Shown piece after piece: positions 1 to 6,901 of a stretch of DNA of 15,275 nucleotides (positions are counted from its first letter, which is position 1; the number at the start of each line of letters is the position of its first letter). The translations under genes and the position numbers were made by a program. The stretch is from Dehalococcoidia bacterium (GTDB lineage Bacteria; Chloroflexota; Dehalococcoidia; Dehalococcoidales; JAUVZE01), in NCBI GenBank assembly GCA_030602665.1, contig JAUVZE010000009.1:1-15275 (forward strand), given 5' to 3'. The notes beneath the pieces are model-generated. The model did no database searches. It was not told where the DNA came from and saw only the letters and a list, made by a program, of their open reading frames with translations.

Positions 1-287
1 TCATCCTCAAGGCATTTGAGCTGGGAGCTGACGGTGTGATGCTGCTGGGATGCCCGCTAGATGATTGTCACTACGAATCTGGTATGGCCAGTGCCAAGGA
101 AGTGTTCACCGAGGCGAGAAAGATGTTGAACTTGTTGGGCGTTGACCCGAAAAGACTAGCTTTGGTAGAAGTGCCTCTGGGCAGAGGCGACGTTTTGGCC
201 AGGAAGGTCTCCAGCTTTGTTAAACGCATCAGCAAGGCTGGCTCATGTCCACTGCGCTTGAGAGTAGGAGTGGCGAGCCCGGCTTAA
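1..287 (+). CDS. MvhD/FlpD-like iron-sulfur protein, 3' part
   Basis: The 5' end lies outside the window; the reading frame is open from base 3 and stops at TAA 285-287. The visible 94 residues contain GCPLDDCHYESG, the C-terminal cysteine motif of the MvhD (FrhD, methyl-viologen-reducing hydrogenase delta) family, which carries a [2Fe-2S] cluster and links HdrA to an electron donor such as a hydrogenase or formate dehydrogenase. The next gene starts 15 bases downstream, so it is co-transcribed with the HdrD-like and HdrA genes. HdrA in this operon has its own MvhD domain, so this is a second copy. It could be a stand-alone MvhD or the tail of a larger HdrA-MvhD fusion lying upstream; the window cannot decide. 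Confidence 0.85.
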   Translation, partial: ILKAFELGADGVMLLGCPLDDCHYESGMASAKEVFTEARKMLNLLGVDPKRLALVEVPLGRGDVLARKVSSFVKRISKAGSCPLRLRVGVASPA

Positions 288-302
288 GAAAGGATTGATT
301 GA

Positions 303-1448
303 TTGCCAGAAATTAGCCAGATAATTATGGATACCAGAGCCTACTCATGCCTGGACTGCGGTAAGTGCACTGTCGCTTGTCCTATATCACAGTATGACCC
401 GCACTATTCACCAAGGATGGTCGTGTATAGCGCCCTCCGCGGACACAAGGCTCAGCTATTAAGTAACAGTCAACTCTGGTCGTGCATCACCTGCTCCATG
501 TGTGAGGAAAGGTGCCAGTCTGGTGTCCAGTATACCGAGCTCATCAAGCTGCTGAGGACAGAAGCCCATGGTTTGGGGGAGACTGGCCAGTGCACGCATG
601 GCGGCGCCTTGCAATCACTGATGCACATAATGACTGCTGACCACCTGAGCCAAAATCGTCTGGGGTGGGTGGATAAGAACCTTAAAACGGCTACTGAGGC
701 CGAGACGTTATATTTCGTTGGTTGCCAGCCATACTTTGATGTTCTCTTCGCAGATATCGGTGTGAAGACCCTTGGTACGGCTAAAGGGGCAGTGAAACTT
801 CTAAATCATTTAGATATTGTGCCAGCATTGCTTCCCAACGAACGCTGCTGCGGACACGACTTGCTCTGGGCGGGAGATACAGAGCACTTCGCTAGGCTGG
901 CGGAACACAACCTGAAGGAGATAAGCAAAGCCAAGGCCAAGCGGGTGGTAACCACCTGTCCAGAGTGTTATTTAACCCTGAAAGTTGAATATCCACGCTA
1001 CTTCGGCAGTCTGGATTTTGAGGTAGTTCATATATCTCAGCTTCTGGCTGAGAGAATAGCTAGCGGCGAGCTTAAATTCCGCCGCTCGGCAAAGAAGGTT
1101 ACCTACCATGACCCGTGCCGACTGGGAAGATTCTCTGGTATCTATGACGAGCCACGGGCAGTAATAAATGCCATTCCCAAGTTGGAGCTAGTGGAGATGC
1201 CCCGGAGCCGGACTAGTGCCCTTTGCTGTGGCACTCAAGCCTGGATGAACTGTGGCACCATAAACAAGCAGATACAGGCCGAGCGTTTAAGGGAAGCCAG
1301 CGCCACCGGAGCTGACATTCTGCTAACATCTTGCCCAAAGTGCCAGATTCACTTCAAATGTGCCCTGCATGACGGGAGGCTCGGGGAAGAACTAGGGATA
1401 GAAATTGAAGACATAACCAGTTTAGCTGCCAAGGCACTGGTTGCTTAG
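303..1448 (+). CDS. HdrD-like heterodisulfide reductase subunit (HdrC-HdrB fusion)
   Basis: This is a 381-residue protein. The N-terminus has two [4Fe-4S] ferredoxin motifs (C16, C19, C22, C26 and C61, C64, C67, C71), as in HdrC. Two CCG domains follow, as in HdrB: the first has [10 protein letters not shown] and TCPEC, the second [21 protein letters not shown] and SCPKC. CCG domains of HdrB bind the non-cubane [4Fe-4S] clusters that reduce a disulfide. HdrC-then-HdrB in one chain is the arrangement of HdrD. The start is TTG 303, with AAGG at 290-293 nine bases upstream; the in-frame ATG at 327 has no ribosome site. It lies between an MvhD-like gene and hdrA and probably forms the thiol/disulfide end of the complex. 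The true substrate in a bacterium is unknown; CoM-S-S-CoB is unlikely. Confidence 0.88.
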   Translation: MPEISQIIMDTRAYSCLDCGKCTVACPISQYDPHYSPRMVVYSALRGHKAQLLSNSQLWSCITCSMCEERCQSGVQYTELIKLLRTEAHGLGETGQCTHGGALQSLMHIMTADHLSQNRLGWVDKNLKTATEAETLYFVGCQPYFDVLFADIGVKTLGTAKGAVKLLNHLDIVPALLPNERCCGHDLLWAGDTEHFARLAEHNLKEISKAKAKRVVTTCPECYLTLKVEYPRYFGSLDFEVVHISQLLAERIASGELKFRRSAKKVTYHDPCRLGRFSGIYDEPRAVINAIPKLELVEMPRSRTSALCCGTQAWMNCGTINKQIQAERLREASATGADILLTSCPKCQIHFKCALHDGRLGEELGIEIEDITSLAAKALVA

Positions 1449-1459
1449 GAGGTGTTGAT

Positions 1460-3904
1460 ATGACCGATGATAGTCTGAGGATAGGTGTGTTTGTCTGCGA
1501 CTGCGGTATGAACATCGCCGGATTCATTGACTGCGAGGAGGTGCGGCAGTATGCCGAGGGGCTGGATGGTGTCGTCGTTGCGGTACGGAACAGGTATACC
1601 TGCGCTGACCCCGGGCAGGATGAGATAAAGAAGCACATTCGAGAGCACACCCTCAACCGGGTAGTAGTTGCCTCATGTTCGCCCCGCCTTCATGAACCTA
1701 CCTTTCGCAACTGTGTAGCCGAGGCGGGGCTCAATCCCTACCTGTTTGAGATGGCCAATATCAGAGAGCACTGTAGCTGGGTGCACTCCACCAACCTTGA
1801 AGCAGCCACCCAGAAGACCAAGGATATCGTTAAAATAGCGGTTGCCCGGGCGCGCTTTCTCAAACCCCAGATGGAGAGGGAGATTCCCGTCACTGACGCC
1901 GCTATGGTGATTGGAGGTGGTATTGCTGGTATCCAGACATCCCTTGACCTGGCTGATGCCGGCCATATGGTCTACCTGGTCGAAAAGCAACCCACCATTG
2001 GCGGCATGATGGCTCAGCTCGACAAGACCTTCCCCACCATGGACTGCTCCATATGAATACTCGGTCCTAAGATGACGGATGTCGGTCGACATCCCCGAAT
2101 CAAGTTGATGACCCTGAGCGAGGTTGAGAGTATCTCCGGGTATGTCGGCAATTTCAGGGTCAAGGTGCATAAGAAGGCACGCTATGTTGATGAAAGTGAG
2201 TGTACCGCCTGCAATGAGTGTACTGACATATGCCCGGTAATGAAACCCGACGAATACCAGATGGGCTTTTCCATCAGGAAGGCAATATATATGCCCTTTC
2301 CCCAGGCAGTCCCATCCTCTTTTGTGATAAATATGGACGAGTGCCTTGGTAACAACCCAATTGCCTGCGGTAAATGCCTGGAGAAATGCGATAAAAAGTG
2401 CATTGATTTTGATATGCAGGATGAAATTGTTGAACTCAATGTGGGCACAATCATAGTGGCTACTGGTTTGGATGTCTATGACCCCACGGCGCTTGATGAA
2501 TATGGTTACACCAGGTTTGAGAATGTGGTTACCAGCCTGGAGTTTGAACGACTTATCTGTGCTGGAGGACCTACTGATGGTCACTTTGTCAGGCCTAGTG
2601 ATGGAAAAACTCCAAAGCGTATCGGGTTCATTCAGTGCGTCGGGTCACGAGCCTATAAGCGGGGGCATCCCTACTGTAGCAACGTATGTTGCATGAATAC
2701 CATAAAGGACAGCTTACTGTTGAAGGAGCATTACCCTGATACTGAACTCTCTGTCTTCTACATTGACATACGCGCTTTTGGCAAGGGCTTTGAGGACTTG
2801 TTTAACCGAAGCAAAAAGGCGGGGGTGAGATACATACGCGGCTTACCCGAGCATATTGCCGAAGACCATGATAGCGGGAACCTTTTACTCAAGGTAGAAA
2901 ATACCACCGCCGGATGCATCGAGGAGTTCGAGCTTGATATGGTAGTGCTGTCGGTTGGGCTGGAGTCCCGGCAGGATGGGGCGCAACTCAGGCACCTTTT
3001 GGCTCTTTCTCAGACAAGTGATGGCTTCCTTGCCGAGTGCCATCCCAAACTAATGCCAGTCGATGCCCCAACACGAGGCGTGTTCCTGGCTGGTTGTGTT
3101 GAAGCACCTAAAGATATCAAGGACAGCGTGACTCAGGCGGGCGCAGCTGCCGCACGAGCCGGAGCTGTCCTAAGTGCCGACATGATTAAATTGGAGGCGG
3201 CTACAGCAGTTGTGGACAAGGAAAAGTGTACCTGCTGTGAGGTCTGCGTGCGGGTATGCCCATATGTAGCCATTACTGCCAGCCGTAAGCAGAAAATCCC
3301 CGCCGAGGTCACCGAGGCTATGTGCCGTGGTTGTGGTGCTTGTGCCGCCGAGTGTCAGTTCGGTGCCATTAGCATACGCCATTTTGATGACGAGCAGTAC
3401 ATGGCTCAGACCGAGGCAGCGCTGGAGGAGAACCCCCAGGACAAAGTAATTGTCTTTGCTTGCAACTGGTGCTCTTACGCTGCTAGCGATTTGACAGGTA
3501 CATCCCGGGTACAATATCCACCCAGTGCTCGTATTATTCGCACTATGTGCAGCGGGCGAGTGGACGAGAAATTCGTTCTGCAGGCATTCAAGCTTGGCGC
3601 CCCGATAGTCCTTGTTTCCGGCTGTCATTTCGCTGACTGCCACTACATTGATGCCAATCGCTGGACACAGCGGCGTATGGACCGATTGTGGAGCAGGTTG
3701 GAACGGCTGGGAATCAGGCCAGAGAGGCTGCAACTGGAGTGGATGAGCGCCGCCGAGGGAAACAGGTTTGCCCAGGTGATGACCGAGATTGAGGAAATGA
3801 GAACAAAGGTTACCAGAGAGGAAATCGAAGAAACCAAGAAGATTCTTGAGGAGTATGAGAGCAAGAAGAAGAAAGGCACCGCAGCCCTGGGAAGCTCTAC
3901 CTAG
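1460..3904 (+). CDS. hdrA: HdrA flavoprotein with C-terminal MvhD domain; probable selenoprotein (UGA at 2054-2056 = Sec199)
   Basis: Read through TGA 2054-2056 this is one 814-residue HdrA. In order: an N-terminal domain with CDCG and [10 protein letters not shown] motifs; the FAD-binding GGGIAG (about residues 152-157) and VEKQPTIGG; then DCSI-Sec-ILGPK, where known HdrA proteins have DCSxCILxPKM, so the UGA falls on the conserved cysteine. A ferredoxin-like insert follows (C248, C251, C254, C258), then QCVGSR and YCSNVCCMN, two [4Fe-4S] motifs (C590, C593, C596, C600 and C622, C625, C628, C632), and an MvhD domain (C668, C671, C697, GCHFADCHY near 721-729) ending in a charged helix. Both halves share one frame, with no start or ribosome site of note at 2072. 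HdrA is the bifurcating FAD subunit. GGAGGTG at 1448-1454 precedes ATG 1460. A plain nonsense mutation is the alternative, but the exact position and the following hairpin argue against it. Confidence 0.88.
2054..2094 (+). promoter_or_regulatory. UGA selenocysteine codon and bacterial SECIS hairpin
   Basis: After TGA 2054-2056 the bases 2077-2083 (GGATGTC) pair perfectly with 2088-2094 (GACATCC) around a GGTC loop at 2084-2087. A GGUC apical loop is what SelB recognises in the E. coli formate dehydrogenase SECIS. The loop starts 27 bases after the UGA, inside the 16-37 base spacing reported for bacterial SECIS elements. The element lies within the hdrA coding sequence, the bacterial arrangement. 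No selenocysteine machinery gene lies in the window, so decoding is inferred. Confidence 0.8.
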
Positions 3905-3937
3905 CATGAGTTTAAGTGCAACTGAGCGGGAGTAAAT

Positions 3938-4090
3938 ATGGCAAAGGAAGTAAAGCTAAAATGCCTGCGCTGTGGCTATGAATACACTCCTCCCCCGTCC
4001 GAAAATGCGGAACTAGAGGAGAGAACTTGCCCCCGGTGCCGCAGCAATAGCGTGCGACTGATTCGGGAAGAGAAAAAGGGTGGCGATTGA
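3938..4090 (+). CDS. small zinc-ribbon protein
   Basis: This is a 50-residue protein. It has two CxxC knuckles, C9-L-R-C12 and C31-P-R-C34, spaced like a zinc ribbon or rubredoxin-type site, and a charged C-terminal tail. GGGAG at 3928-3932 lies five bases before ATG 3938. It starts 33 bases after the hdrA stop on the same strand and probably belongs to the operon. Such ribbons may bind zinc, or iron as in rubredoxin-like proteins, so a structural or redox accessory role in the Hdr complex is possible. No specific function can be given. Confidence 0.75.
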   Translation: MAKEVKLKCLRCGYEYTPPPSENAELEERTCPRCRSNSVRLIREEKKGGD

Positions 4091-4130
4091 CCGGTAACGG
4101 GTAAAACACAACAATAACAATGTGAGGATA

Positions 4131-4316
4131 ATGGAGATGGCTCTTGAGGACAGAATCCCATGTATACAGGTAGTCGATTCTGGCGGAGAAAGGATTCATG
4201 ATTGGTTTGAGGAACTTCCAATCTGAAAATGTGCTATCGTCAAGGACAGCTTCAGCCAAGCGGGCAACATTTTCTCCCGACGCTTCTACCATGTCGCTCT
4301 CCTTTTAAGAATTTAA
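4131..4316 (+). pseudogene. fragment of a biotin-dependent carboxyltransferase (acyl-CoA carboxylase beta type), with internal TGA
   Basis: The frame reads MEMALEDRIPCIQVVDSGGE, which resembles the carboxyltransferase segment before the VDSGGARI-type loop in propionyl- and methylcrotonyl-CoA carboxylase beta subunits. It hits TGA at 4224-4226 and, in the same frame, continues with SQAGNIFSRRFYHVALL, resembling the following helix before the IPQI segment, ending at TAA 4314-4316. The family is about 500 residues and only about 60 codons remain, with no preceding domain and no GGA(Y/A) oxyanion segment after it. I read it as a decayed remnant. The family match is from memory of the motif only. 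An opposite-strand ORF across it is treated as a shadow. Confidence 0.45.
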
Positions 4317-4556
4317 AATGTGCATATATCGGGAAGGAAATCCTCTTCCTGCTCCAGGTAAGCTGCCAGCACCTCAACTAAGCTCAATGGTAATATACAG
4401 CAATTTTGTGTTCAACGTTAGCAAAAATAGGGCACACGATGGGACAGAGCTAATGGACACTTTAGGTAGCTAAGCTGGTTTTATTAAGCCTCCCTCATGT
4501 GAAACCTATGTATCTGAGATGGTTACGGCAACGTAAGGGGACACATTGTTGGATGT
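4317..4556. other. intergenic region with one short minus-strand coding-like fragment
   Basis: No intact gene is visible. On the minus strand 4313-4411 an open frame of 32 codons without a convincing start ends in LVEVLAAYLEQEEDFLPDI plus a few residues; it could be the tail of a small lost gene but matches nothing I can name. At 4523-4536 TTACG-GCAA-CGTAA forms a short hairpin with a GNRA-type loop, downstream of the minus-strand reductase gene. It lacks a T-tract, so I do not call it a terminator. Confidence 0.3.
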
Positions 4557-5444
4557 CTATCCGCTGACCTTGTGATTGGCAAGCGTTTCTAGCGCTAGCA
4601 CCATAGCAGAGTGGTCTAGCTCACTACCACCATGGGCTGCAACCGCATTAAATAGTTCCTGTGCTGTAGATGTATTAGGCAAACTCAACCCTAGGTTGCG
4701 CGCTGCCTGCAAGGCCAAGTTCAGATCTTTCTGGTGTAGTCGGATACGAAAACCAGGGTCAAAGTTACGCCCAATCATTCGTTCCCCATGTAGTTCCAGA
4801 ATCCGACTTTGAGCAAATCCTCCAAGTAGTGCTCTCCTTACCTTGGCTGGGTCGGCACCTGCCTTAGAAGCAAATAAAAGAGCTTCACCAATTGCCTCAA
4901 TTGTCAGGGCAACTACAATTTGGTTAGCCACTTTGCAAGTCTGACCATCGCCATTATCACCAACATGAACGATGTTCTTGCCCATAATCTCAAAGTAGGG
5001 CTTAATTTGTTCGAACACCTCAGGCTTGCCCCCGACCATGATGGAAAGGGTGGCCTTTTCTGCTCCTACCTGGCCACCGGAAACAGGGGCATCAAGCATC
5101 TTTACACCCAAAGCACCAAGCTTTCTAGCAAACTCCTTGGTAGCAATCGGAGATATAGAACTCATATCTACCACGATAGAGCCCGGTCTGATACCCTCTG
5201 CCACACCACCCCCCCCAAACAAAACGGCTTCCACATCGGGCGTGTCCGGTACCATAATGAAGATTACATCGGATTCTTGTGCTATTTCTTTACAACAGCT
5301 ACAGGCCACCCCACCCTTTGAACATAGTTCCTTAACCGGCTCCGAGAGCAGGTCACAAACATAGACTGTATAACCAGCAGCTAGCAGATGCTCTGCCATC
5401 GGCTTACCCATTATCCCTAACCCAATAAACCCAAGTTTTGCCAT
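4557..5444 (-). CDS. glxR: tartronate-semialdehyde reductase (2-hydroxy-3-oxopropionate reductase), beta-hydroxyacid dehydrogenase family
   Basis: This 295-residue protein is full length for the family. The N-terminal Rossmann motif GLGIMG (8-13) binds NAD(P). The family substrate motif DAPVSGGQVGAEKATLSIMV (118-137) is present, Lys171 in CKVANQ matches the catalytic lysine, and Lys239 in HQKDLNLA matches the conserved C-terminal lysine. The reaction is reduction of tartronate semialdehyde to D-glycerate. Its ATG overlaps the stop of the isomerase gene by one base (TAATG), with GGAGGGAG just upstream, so the two are translationally coupled. The partner enzyme favours this substrate over 3-hydroxyisobutyrate, but the family has close relatives and the exact substrate is inferred. 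Confidence 0.88.
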   Translation of the reverse strand: MAKLGFIGLGIMGKPMAEHLLAAGYTVYVCDLLSEPVKELCSKGGVACSCCKEIAQESDVIFIMVPDTPDVEAVLFGGGGVAEGIRPGSIVVDMSSISPIATKEFARKLGALGVKMLDAPVSGGQVGAEKATLSIMVGGKPEVFEQIKPYFEIMGKNIVHVGDNGDGQTCKVANQIVVALTIEAIGEALLFASKAGADPAKVRRALLGGFAQSRILELHGERMIGRNFDPGFRIRLHQKDLNLALQAARNLGLSLPNTSTAQELFNAVAAHGGSELDHSAMVLALETLANHKVSG

Positions 5445-6235
5445 TATCTCCCTCCTTCTTCAAGATAAGGTCTGACCCATTCAAGACCGTCTTCTGTCAC
5501 ACCAGCTGGCTTGTATTCACACCCAATCCAGCCATCATATCCCGCCTCATCAATGAAGCGAAGCAGGTTAGCGTAGTTAATTTCGCCAGTTCCTGGCTCA
5601 TGTCGTCCCGGATTATCCCCAAGCTGAATATGGGCGATACGAGCCAGATTGTCTACAATGGTTCTCGTTAGATTACCTTCCATGATTTGCATATGATAAA
5701 TGTCGTATTGCAGCCAGAGGTTGGGGTGATTCACTTCCACAAGCAACCGAAGTGCGTCTTGTGTATGTACTAGATAAAATTCGGGAATGTCTTGGTTATT
5801 TAGAGGCTCGACCAGCAAGCGAATGCCTTCTTTTTCCAGGGCAGTTGCGGCAAACCGAAGGTTATCCACCATTGCCTGGCGGACTTTCTCTGCCGGCACG
5901 TCCTTCGGAGTTATTCCAGCAATACAGTTCAGTCGAGGACATCTCAAGGCTTTAGCGTACTCAATGGCTAACCCTACACCCTCTTGGAACTCTCCCACCC
6001 GCCGTGGTAAGCAGGCGATACCCCGCTCTCCAGCGGACCAGTTTCCAGCTGGCAGATTGTATAATACCTGTTCCAGGCCATGCTTGTCCAACTTCTCCGC
6101 CAGCTCCTGCCTCTCCCATTCATAAGGAAACAGGAATTCAACTCCCTTGAAGCCGGCTTTAGATGCCCGCTCAAAACGACCTAGGAAATCAACCTCATTG
6201 AACATCATGGTTAAATTAGCGCTAAATTTGAGCAT
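5444..6235 (-). CDS. hyi: hydroxypyruvate isomerase
   Basis: This 263-residue TIM-barrel protein belongs to the AP-endonuclease-2-like sugar isomerase superfamily, at the usual length for Hyi. It has FSANLTMMFNEVDFLGRF at the N-terminus, the GVEFLFPYEW strand, YNLPAGNWSAGERGIACLP, LLVEPLNNQDIP with Glu143, the DIYHMQ metal site, HIQLGDNPGRHEPGTGEINY, and GCEYKP with Glu240. The two glutamates match the catalytic pair of E. coli Hyi. It interconverts hydroxypyruvate and tartronate semialdehyde, which the next gene reduces to glycerate. Glyoxylate carboligase is not in the window. GAGGAGGAA lies just upstream of ATG 6235. It is the first gene of a two-gene operon. Confidence 0.92.
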   Translation of the reverse strand: MLKFSANLTMMFNEVDFLGRFERASKAGFKGVEFLFPYEWERQELAEKLDKHGLEQVLYNLPAGNWSAGERGIACLPRRVGEFQEGVGLAIEYAKALRCPRLNCIAGITPKDVPAEKVRQAMVDNLRFAATALEKEGIRLLVEPLNNQDIPEFYLVHTQDALRLLVEVNHPNLWLQYDIYHMQIMEGNLTRTIVDNLARIAHIQLGDNPGRHEPGTGEINYANLLRFIDEAGYDGWIGCEYKPAGVTEDGLEWVRPYLEEGGR

Positions 6236-6468
6236 ACACGTTCCTCCTCAAGGGCAGATGCACAATCGCTACCTTCCAAGGTGAATTCTTCAGCCCACTT
6301 AATAATAAAGATTCTCTCAAATTCTGTATTGGCTGTCAACAAACAGTTTACCTGCAGGCTATCACTGGCAAGTCAGTTTGCCTGGGTAGGGAAAGAGTTG
6401 TTTACTCCACGCCATTTGCCTTACTGGATGCCGCCTACCAAGAGACGGCTGACCAATTGCGGGCTTAA
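6232..6468 (+). pseudogene. C-terminal remnant of an unidentified protein
   Basis: A 78-codon frame with no start codon runs from a stop at 6229-6231 to TAA 6466-6468. Its last 40 residues look truly coding, including ITGKSVCLGRERVVYSTPFA and LLDAAYQETADQL. The first part overlaps the start of hyi and the hyi promoter and looks less protein-like, so the real remnant may begin around 6350. The family is not recognised. With no start, it is probably the stranded 3' end of a gene lost by deletion or by insertion of the glyoxylate operon. Confidence 0.4.
6311..6339 (-). promoter_or_regulatory. candidate promoter of the hyi-glxR operon
   Basis: Read on the minus strand, TTGACA (6339-6334) is followed after 17 bases by GAGAAT (6316-6311), a perfect -35 with a four-of-six -10. 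Transcription would begin near 6304, giving a leader of about 70 bases before ATG 6235. It overlaps the decayed plus-strand fragment at 6232-6468. Confidence 0.5.
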
Positions 6469-6632
6469 ACACAATGACGTTTCGTTTAAGCGGAAATAGC
6501 TTTGATTCCTGAACGCTTCAGCTTAAACATACAGGTTCTGCACTAGTGGGCTTGTCCAGTGCGTTGCTCGACCACGGTAGCAGCACTCAGGTAGCCTATG
6601 TTAGATTGTTTTCAAATATCGCTTTCAGCCCA

Positions 6633-6800
6633 TCACCACACTACCTCCCTCTCAATGCTCTTAACTACGTTTAGCACAGATAGGGGCTCGTCTCTATTTG
6701 AAATATTGACAATCCAGTCAACGGGGATTAAACTCAGGATAACCCTAAGCTTATAATAATATTTCTTGTCGTGTGGCGAAATTATGGGTGCAAAAAGGCC
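6633..6800 (-). pseudogene. minus-strand coding-like remnant, unidentified
   Basis: Between a stop at 6801-6803 and TGA 6633-6635 the minus strand has 55 open codons without a usable ATG. The end is protein-like: NRDEPLSVLNVVKSIEREVV. Beyond the TGA the same frame continues with another TGA and then NIGYLSAATVVEQRTG before a TAG, which suggests a decayed gene with nonsense mutations rather than chance. I do not recognise the family. The bases from 6469 to 6632 hold this decayed tail and a GCTTAAAC / GTTTAAGC motif at 6484 and 6521 plus a copy at 6463. Confidence 0.3.
6706..6734 (+). promoter_or_regulatory. weak candidate promoter for the alanine-rich rod gene
   Basis: TTGACA at 6706-6711 is followed after 17 bases by TAAACT (6729-6734), a four-of-six -10. 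The leader would be about 160 bases. TATAAT at 6752-6757 is a better -10 but has no matching -35. Either could serve the gene at 6902. Confidence 0.3.
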
Positions 6801-6901
6801 CTAAACCGCCAGTTAGCATTAAAGATGGCTGGTTGCCATTTGTATATTATAGGTTCTATTTTGCATTTAGCAAATAATTACCGAAAAGGGGGATAAAGAG
6901 A

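Noticed and set aside
1673..2584. Minus-strand ORF of 303 codons
   Set aside because: It lies entirely antisense to hdrA, whose motifs are certain.
2072..3904. Separate gene starting at ATG 2072
   Set aside because: It would begin inside the FAD domain of HdrA without a ribosome site; it is the continuation of hdrA after the UGA.
4224..4226. TGA as a second selenocysteine codon
   Set aside because: No GGUC-loop hairpin follows at the right distance, and the gene around it lacks both ends.
3912..4292. Minus-strand ORF of 126 codons with a good Shine-Dalgarno site
   Set aside because: Its second half is antisense to the zinc-ribbon gene, and its first half is antisense to a carboxyltransferase-like frame. 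The protein has no recognisable domain and becomes random-looking after about 60 residues.
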